The translations under genes and the position numbers were made by a program. Positions 59,080 through 64,000 of a stretch of 64,000 bases of DNA are shown in pieces (position 1 is the stretch's first letter; every line of letters begins with the position of its first letter). The DNA is from Pseudomonadota bacterium (GTDB lineage Bacteria; Pseudomonadota; Alphaproteobacteria; Rhizobiales; Devosiaceae): the NCBI GenBank assembly GCA_023393475.1, contig JAEWLC010000025.1, forward strand, positions 186,001-250,000, in the 5' to 3' direction. The notes under the pieces were generated by a model. That model saw only the letters and a program-made list of their open reading frames with translations, had not been told where the DNA came from and made no database searches.

Positions 59080-59466
59080 ATGCCCCTGAAGATCATGAGC
59101 CTCACCGATGCCGCTGCAGAGCGCATCAACGAGATCATCGAGGACAGCGAAAAGCCGGTGACCGGCGTGCGCGTCGGCATCAAGAATGCCGGCTGCGCGG
59201 GCCAGGCCTATACGCTCGACTATGTGGCGGAACCGGTAGCCGGCGACGACCATGTCGAGGACAAGGGCGTCCACGTCTATGTCGAGCCCAAGGCAACTCT
59301 GTTCCTGCTCGGCACGGTGATGGATTTCGAGGAAGACATCCTCAAATCCGGCTTCACGTTCAAGAACCCGAACCAGACCGGGGAATGCGGCTGCGGCGAA
59401 AGCGTGCAGCTGAAGCCGGCCGACCTGAAGGCACTGGCGGACGCACGGGCGGCGGAGCACGCCTGA
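59080..59466 (+). CDS. sufA: A-type Fe-S carrier SufA
   Basis: 128 residues. The three A-type cysteines are present: NAGCAGQAY and ECGCGES. It carries clusters from the SufBCD scaffold to target proteins. The N-terminus MPLKIMSLTDAAAERINEI is typical. It is the last suf gene; 163 bases without a visible gene follow before aroA. Confidence 0.95.
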   Translation: MPLKIMSLTDAAAERINEIIEDSEKPVTGVRVGIKNAGCAGQAYTLDYVAEPVAGDDHVEDKGVHVYVEPKATLFLLGTVMDFEEDILKSGFTFKNPNQTGECGCGESVQLKPADLKALADARAAEHA

Positions 59467-59629
59467 GCCGCTCTTGGTGGGTGTTGCCTCGCCATAGCGA
59501 ATTCCGCTACACCCATCCGGCTTGCTTCAACCTCACCCCGGCGACAGGACCGGGCCAATCGACAGATCGATGTGTCCGGCGCGGCCGGAGTGAGAGCGGC
59601 GTTTGCCGCATGATTGACGGAGTCTCCCA

Positions 59630-60904
59630 GTGACAGCCGCCTCCCACGCAAAGCTCAAGGCTTTGACGATCATCCCGCCTGCGCACGCCCTTGTCGGGCG
59701 CGTGACGCCGCCGGGCTCCAAATCCATCACCAACCGCGCGCTGCTGCTGGCGGCGCTGGCGAAGGGCACCAGCCGGCTGACCGGCGCGCTCAAGAGCCGC
59801 GACACGCAACTGATGGCGCGGGCGCTCGGGCAGATGGGCGTGACGGTGGAAGAGCCGGATGCGACAAGTTTCGTCGTCACCAGCGACGGCACGCTGAAGG
59901 CCCCCACGGAGCCGCTGATGCTCGGCAATGCCGGTACGGCCACGCGCTTCCTGACCGCTGCGGTGACGCTGGTCGAGGGCAGGGTGGTGATCGATGGCGA
60001 CGAGTCGATGCGCAAGCGCCCGATCGAGCCGCTGCTGGTGGCACTCCGCTCGCTCGGCATCGACGCGACCAGCGAAACTGGTTGCCCCCCGGTGGTGATC
60101 AACGGCACGGGCACGTTCGGCAGCGGCCGCGTCGAGATCGATGGCGGACTGTCGAGCCAGTATGTCTCAGCCCTGCTGATGGCTGCACCCTATGGCGAGG
60201 GCGCAATCGAGGTGGCGTTGACCGGCAAGGACCTCGACGCCCGCGGCTATGTGAACCTGACGCTGGCGGCGATGCGCGCCTTCGGCGCCAAGGTTGACCA
60301 ACTGGACGAGATGACCTGGCGGGTGCAGCCGACGGGCTACAAGGCCACGGACTTCCATATCGAGCCCGATGCATCGGCGGCGACCTATCTCTGGGCGGCC
60401 GAGGCACTGACCGGGGGCAGGATCGACCTGGGCGTGCCGATGGATGCGTTCACCCAGCCCGACGCAGAGGCAGCGAAGCTGATCCGGATGTTCCCGCGCA
60501 TGCCGGCGGTGATCGACGGTTCGCAGATGCAGGATGCCGTGCCGACTCTGGCGGTGCTCGCCGCGTTCAACGAGACGCCGGTGCGCTTCGTCGGCATCGC
60601 CAACCTGCGCGTCAAGGAATGCGATCGCATCTCCGCGCTCTCGACCGAACTCAGTCGCATCCGCCCGGGATTGGCGCATGAGGAGGGCGATGACCTGATG
60701 GTCAGCTCGGATCCGGCGCTGGCGGGGCAGTCGTTGCCCACCAGCATCGAGACCTACGAGGACCACCGCATCGCCATGAGTTTCGCGCTGGCGGGCCTGA
60801 AGATCGCGGGCATCACGATTCTCGATCCCGACTGTGTCGGCAAGACCTACCCGGCCTACTGGGACGCGCTGCGCTCGCTGGGCGTCGAACTGACCAGCGC
60901 CTAG
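59630..60904 (+). CDS. aroA: 3-phosphoshikimate 1-carboxyvinyltransferase (EPSP synthase)
   Basis: 424 residues from GTG 59630, with GGAG nine bases before it. Family marks are PPGSKSITNRALLLAAL (phosphate-binding Lys-Ser), LGNAGTATRFL, DGDESMRKRPIEPL, SSQYVSALLMA and the end ETYEDHRIAMSFALAGL. It makes EPSP from shikimate-3-phosphate and PEP in aromatic amino acid synthesis. Its stop overlaps the convergent GGDEF gene by four bases. Confidence 0.96.
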   Translation: MTAASHAKLKALTIIPPAHALVGRVTPPGSKSITNRALLLAALAKGTSRLTGALKSRDTQLMARALGQMGVTVEEPDATSFVVTSDGTLKAPTEPLMLGNAGTATRFLTAAVTLVEGRVVIDGDESMRKRPIEPLLVALRSLGIDATSETGCPPVVINGTGTFGSGRVEIDGGLSSQYVSALLMAAPYGEGAIEVALTGKDLDARGYVNLTLAAMRAFGAKVDQLDEMTWRVQPTGYKATDFHIEPDASAATYLWAAEALTGGRIDLGVPMDAFTQPDAEAAKLIRMFPRMPAVIDGSQMQDAVPTLAVLAAFNETPVRFVGIANLRVKECDRISALSTELSRIRPGLAHEEGDDLMVSSDPALAGQSLPTSIETYEDHRIAMSFALAGLKIAGITILDPDCVGKTYPAYWDALRSLGVELTSA

Positions 60905-61965
60905 GCGGCTCCCAGCGCGGAGACGTCGTCGGGGTCGTCCAGGGAGGTTTCGCTGATGACCTTGTTGCGGCCCTGGTGCTTGGCGGCATAGAGGCAGCGG
61001 TCGGCACGTTCGATCAGGCTCGACGGGTTGTCGCCGGCACGGAACATGGCGACGCCGAACGATGCGGTGACACGGCCGAGCTTCTCGTTGGTCGAGCGCT
61101 TGAGCAATTCCTTGGCCTGGATCGCCTTGCGGATATTGTCGCCAAGCGTCATCGCGCCCTCGAGATCCGTATCGGGCAGGATGGCTGCGAATTCCTCGCC
61201 ACCGTAACGGGCGGCGATGTCCTTGCCCTTGATGTTGGATTTCAGCGTCATCGCCACGAGGCGCAACACCTGATCGCCGGTCTGGTGCCCCCAGGTGTCG
61301 TTGAAGCGCTTGAAATAGTCGATGTCGAGCAGCAGCAGGCAAAGATGGCCACCGGTCTCCCGGGCACGGATGACGGCGCGGGTGAGGCCGTCGTCGAAGG
61401 CCTTGCGGTTGTAGATCTTGGTCAGCGGATCGAGCAGGGCTTCGCGGCGGACGTCGTCGAGGTCGCGCTGAAGAGCCTCGATGTCGTCCCGCGAGGCCTG
61501 GAGACTCACTTCGAGCCGATGGTTGGCATCCTGCATCCGGCGGGTCTCGGCGAGCAGCGCACCGGCCAGCTTGCGAAGTTCGCCCGCCTCGAGGTCGGTC
61601 GCACCCAGGTCGCCGCTGGCGATCTGCAGGGAGGCCGAGTAAGCGCTCGCCGTCGTCATCGCCGTGTCGATCGCATCGTGCACGGCGACGATGCGCTTCG
61701 ACATGCGCTCGGACACGCCCGACATGCGGGCGTTGGTGTCCTGGGCCCTGAGGAACTCGTTGTAGAGCCGCTCCGCGATATCCGCGGTGACATGGCCGTT
61801 GCGGAAGATGTCGTTGATGCGGGCGTTCAGGGACGGATTTACGCCGGTGGCGTAGGTGTAGAGCAACTCGTAGAATTGCGGATAGGGGGGTATCAGTGCC
61901 CGTTTCAGCACTTCCAGCGCGGACGTGGCATAGCCCATCGCGCGTCTGAATTCCTGTTCCGACAC
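60901..61965 (-). CDS. GGDEF diguanylate cyclase
   Basis: 354 residues from GTG 61965, with GGGGGA just upstream. A helical N-terminal part (about 1-165, with coiled coil near 135-175) has no recognised sensor domain and no membrane helix. The GGDEF domain (about 175-340) has ARYGGEEF (255-259), an active-type signature. The inhibitory I-site position reads KGKD and not RxxD, so product feedback may be weak. It could supply c-di-GMP to the PilZ proteins at 19 and 29 kb. Confidence 0.92.
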   Translation of the reverse strand: MSEQEFRRAMGYATSALEVLKRALIPPYPQFYELLYTYATGVNPSLNARINDIFRNGHVTADIAERLYNEFLRAQDTNARMSGVSERMSKRIVAVHDAIDTAMTTASAYSASLQIASGDLGATDLEAGELRKLAGALLAETRRMQDANHRLEVSLQASRDDIEALQRDLDDVRREALLDPLTKIYNRKAFDDGLTRAVIRARETGGHLCLLLLDIDYFKRFNDTWGHQTGDQVLRLVAMTLKSNIKGKDIAARYGGEEFAAILPDTDLEGAMTLGDNIRKAIQAKELLKRSTNEKLGRVTASFGVAMFRAGDNPSSLIERADRCLYAAKHQGRNKVISETSLDDPDDVSALGAA

Positions 61966-62099
61966 GGTTCCCCCAAGGCTCGTCCAGTGCCTCAACTACG
62001 AGAGCACTTTCAGTCCTTCAGCATTAATGGCGCGTAAAAGCGCGACGATCTGCTGGCGTTTCCGCCGGGATATGATCGGTTTTTCTGTCTATCTGCGTA

Positions 62100-63482
62100 T
62101 CAGCGCCGAAGAAGGAAGGCCGGAACTGGTCCATCGGTGCCAAACGGCGAATCGGCGATGATGCCTTCCACCGGCTTGCTAGATTGGGCCTGCGCCGGTG
62201 CTTCGTCGGCCTCGACCGGCCGGCGAGCCCCGCGGCGCGGTCGCTCCTGGCGATCCTGCCGTTCGCGGCGCGGTGCGCTCTCCGCCTTTTCCGGACGGGC
62301 TTCGCCATTCGGCTTGGAGGGGGCCTCGGTCGTGCCGCCAAGCTTCGCCTCGGGAATATCCTTGGCAATCAACTTGGTGATCGCATCGATATACTTGCCG
62401 TCCGACGGGGCGGCGAGGGTCACCGCGACGCCCGAACGACCGGCGCGACCGGTGCGGCCGATACGGTGCACATAGTCCTCGGCATGGGTCGGCACGTCGA
62501 AGTTGAAGACGTGGCTCACCGCGGGGATATCGAGGCCGCGCGCCGCGACGTCGCTGGCGACCAGCAACTGCAGCTTGTCGTTCTTGAAGGCGTCGAGCGT
62601 CTCCATCCGGCTCTTCTGGTCCATGTCGCCATGGAGACCTCCAGCCGAGAAACCGTGCTTGGAAAGCGAACGGGCGAGGGTCGCCACGTCGCGCTTGCGG
62701 TTGGAGAAGATGATCGCGTTCTTGAGGTTGCCCTCGGCACGGATCAGCTGGCGCAGCGCGGCGCGCTTCTCCTCCGGCTTGCCGGAAACGCGCACCAGGC
62801 GCTGCTCGATGGTTTCGGCCGTCGAGTTCTGGCGAGCAACTTCGATCTTGATCGGATCGCGCAGGAAGCGCGCGGTGAGGCGCTGAATCTCCGGCGGCAT
62901 CGTCGCGGAGAAGAACAGGGTCTGTCGGCGCGGCGGGAGCAGACCGCAGATGCGCTCGATATCGGGAATGAAGCCCATGTCGAGCATGCGGTCGGCTTCG
63001 TCGATGACGAGGATGTCGACGCCGGTCAGCAGGATGCGGCCGCGCTCGAACTGGTCCAGCATGCGACCGGGAGTGGCGATCAGCACGTCAGCGCCGCGGT
63101 CGAGGACCTTGTTCTGGTCCTCGAACGAAACGCCACCGATCAGCAGGGCCACGTTGAGCTTGTGGTTCTTGCCGTACTTCTCGAAGTTCTCGTGCACCTG
63201 CGCTGCGAGCTCGCGCGTCGGTTCGAGGATGAGGGTGCGTGGCATGCGTGCCCGAGCCCGGCCGCTCTCCAGCAGCGTGAGCATGGGCAGCACGAAAGAG
63301 GCGGTCTTGCCGGTACCGGTCTGCGCAATACCTATGATGTCCTTTTTCTGAAGGACATGCGGGATTGCCTGCGCCTGAATATCGGTGGGCTTGGTGTAGC
63401 CGGATGCGGCAACCGCATCGATTACTTTGGCGCTGAGGCCGAGCCCGGAAAAATCATCTGCCAAATCAATAGGTCCGCTCAA
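62100..63482 (-). CDS. DEAD-box RNA helicase (RhlE-like)
   Basis: 460 residues. Motifs are the Q motif (GYTKPTDIQAQAIP), I (AQTGTGKTASF), Ia, II (VIDEADRMLD), III (FFSATMPPE) and VI (HRIGRTGRAGR). A basic, Arg-rich C-terminal tail (about 385-440) may add RNA binding. The start is uncertain: only TTG codons at 63482 or 63464 fit, and no standard Shine-Dalgarno element lies before them. A small ORF with a strong ribosome-binding site precedes it. Confidence 0.92.
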   Translation of the reverse strand: MSGPIDLADDFSGLGLSAKVIDAVAASGYTKPTDIQAQAIPHVLQKKDIIGIAQTGTGKTASFVLPMLTLLESGRARARMPRTLILEPTRELAAQVHENFEKYGKNHKLNVALLIGGVSFEDQNKVLDRGADVLIATPGRMLDQFERGRILLTGVDILVIDEADRMLDMGFIPDIERICGLLPPRRQTLFFSATMPPEIQRLTARFLRDPIKIEVARQNSTAETIEQRLVRVSGKPEEKRAALRQLIRAEGNLKNAIIFSNRKRDVATLARSLSKHGFSAGGLHGDMDQKSRMETLDAFKNDKLQLLVASDVAARGLDIPAVSHVFNFDVPTHAEDYVHRIGRTGRAGRSGVAVTLAAPSDGKYIDAITKLIAKDIPEAKLGGTTEAPSKPNGEARPEKAESAPRRERQDRQERPRRGARRPVEADEAPAQAQSSKPVEGIIADSPFGTDGPVPAFLLRR

Positions 63483-63506
63483 GTAAGGAGGCAGGTCGAC
63501 AGGCAG

Positions 63507-63629
63507 CTACTTGAGGAACAGCGGGTCGACAATTCGTCGCGGGGCGCAGTCGTCCAGCCTCGACTGCACTCGCTGCAACCCATCCGGAATCCGCCCGTTC
63601 CCGAAGTGCGCGCGACGCGCCCGGAACAT
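63507..63629 (-). CDS. Possible 40-residue leader ORF before the helicase gene
   Basis: ATG 63629 has GGAAGGGG eight bases upstream, one of the best ribosome-binding sites in the window, and about four fifths of its codons end in G or C as in real genes here. The product is basic (MFRARRAHFGNGRIPDG at the start). It stops 24 bases before the helicase start. The SD lies in a possible stem (AACCCC with GGGGTT). It may be a regulatory leader peptide or a small protein, or chance. Confidence 0.35.
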   Translation of the reverse strand: MFRARRAHFGNGRIPDGLQRVQSRLDDCAPRRIVDPLFLK

Positions 63630-63675
63630 AGTGGAAACCCCTTCCGAGTCAACGGGGTTCGCGGCACCTTGCTTA

Positions 63676-63716
63676 ATTGTAACGATGAACGGCGCAGTCG
63701 CTGACGGCGCTGCGCC
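63676..63716 (-). promoter_or_regulatory. Possible helicase promoter and parE 3' hairpin
   Basis: On the minus strand TACAAT (63681-63676) is a good -10 box with only a weak -35 before it. GGCGCAG and CTGCGCC (63691-63716) form a stem just after parE that may end its transcript. Transcription from here would give a leader of about 190 bases before the helicase start. Confidence 0.35.
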
Positions 63717-63736
63717 CCCCGGGACCGAAATAGTGG

Positions 63737-64000
63737 TCAAATATCCAGGTCGGTGACGAAGGCCGCATTCTCCTGGATGAAATCGAAGCGTGCTTCCGGC
63801 CGGTTACCCATGAGGCGATCCACGGTCGATTTGGTACCCTCGAGATCTTCCTTCACCCGGACCTGCAGCAGCGTGCGGGTCTTCTTGTCCATCGTCGTCT
63901 CGCGCAGGTGGATGTAGGGCATCTCGCCGAGGCCCTTGAAGCGGGTGATATCAGGCTTCTTGCCCTTGAACTCCGTTGCGATGATCCGGTCGCGATCGGC
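63737..64000 (-). CDS. parE: DNA topoisomerase IV subunit B, C-terminal fragment
   Basis: The frame is open from the right edge and ends at TGA 63737-63739. The visible 87 residues contain FKGLGEMPYIHLRETTMDKK, the conserved TOPRIM/C-terminal block of GyrB/ParE, and the terminal DRLMGNRPEARFDFIQEN. The PYIHLRETTM form of this block separates ParE from GyrB in alphaproteobacteria. The rest lies outside the window. Confidence 0.9.
   Translation of the reverse strand, partial: ADRDRIIATEFKGKKPDITRFKGLGEMPYIHLRETTMDKKTRTLLQVRVKEDLEGTKSTVDRLMGNRPEARFDFIQENAAFVTDLDI

Noticed and set aside
59467..59629. Small RNA or gene between sufA and aroA
   Set aside because: No promoter, terminator or open frame with a ribosome-binding site was found apart from the aroA leader itself.
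63507..63740. Longer 77-residue version of the leader ORF starting inside the parE stop
   Set aside because: The added N-terminal part starts at TTG, covers a hairpin and a promoter-like box and shows no coding pattern; only the ATG at 63629 has a good ribosome-binding site.
1..64000. tRNA, rRNA, tmRNA or known riboswitches
   Set aside because: No cloverleaf with a TTCGANTC-type arm or recognisable aptamer was seen in the gaps. Reading by eye could miss an unusual one; tRNAscan-SE and Infernal would settle it.

Overview
The window is high-GC chromosomal DNA from an alphaproteobacterium, most likely a Hyphomicrobiales member of the Devosia type. This is inferred from gene content: an HdaA-type DnaA regulator, CtrA-like TTAA-N7-TTAA sites, an Irr-type iron box in front of a suf operon, paired PilZ proteins, DUF3126 and DUF2336 proteins and a BTLCP protease. 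No rRNA, tRNA, CRISPR array, prophage or insertion sequence was found. Nearly all of the sequence is coding, and both ends cut genes: a VOC protein on the left and topoisomerase IV parE on the right.

Layout. 0-13 kb holds a DMT exporter, a tautomerase, a MarR-GNAT regulator, purMN, an AI-2E permease, an hdaA-ppk-ppx run, an MFS exporter, and a flavin monooxygenase with a CHCC zinc finger. 13-15 kb is a low-GC gap followed by a cytoplasmic trypsin-like protease and a small protein that looks like a free copy of the protease N-terminal domain. 15-27 kb is mostly housekeeping and signalling (cysE, BTLCP, PilZ, PAS, rhomboid, slyX, hisI, folE, a NifU-like scaffold, yidD, thrS) with a DUF433/DUF5615 toxin-antitoxin pair. 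27.2-29.5 kb is the most unusual stretch. It has four paralogous small exported cysteine proteins and a cupin, each with its own promoter. All four paralogs have a 36-bp operator with the same 11-9-11 half-site spacing, and the cupin has half of it. 29.5-38.6 kb holds a PilZ protein, a class III cyclase-TPR protein, an ECF42-type sigma factor with two DGPF/YciI proteins, an exported beta-repeat protein, a nitroreductase, a lytic transglycosylase, a DUF2336 protein and nadK.

38.7-52 kb starts with prfB, which carries its programmed frameshift. Next is a 1107-residue fusion of E1-alpha, E1-beta, a lipoyl-like domain and ketoacyl-ACP synthase III. Then come an M23 peptidase, a peroxiredoxin, a YhdP/AsmA-like protein, a universal stress protein, a ParDE pair and tyrS. 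52-59.5 kb is a complete suf operon (desulfurase, B, C, D, S, T, A). An Irr-like palindrome lies upstream, and a small zinc-ribbon gene is inserted between sufB and sufC. The window closes with aroA, a diguanylate cyclase, a DEAD-box helicase with a long leader, and the parE tail.

The strongest candidates for something undescribed are the four-cysteine exported family with its shared operator, the E1-lipoyl-KASIII fusion, and the protease with its free-standing N-terminal-domain partner. Calls rest on reading motifs and context; no database search was run.
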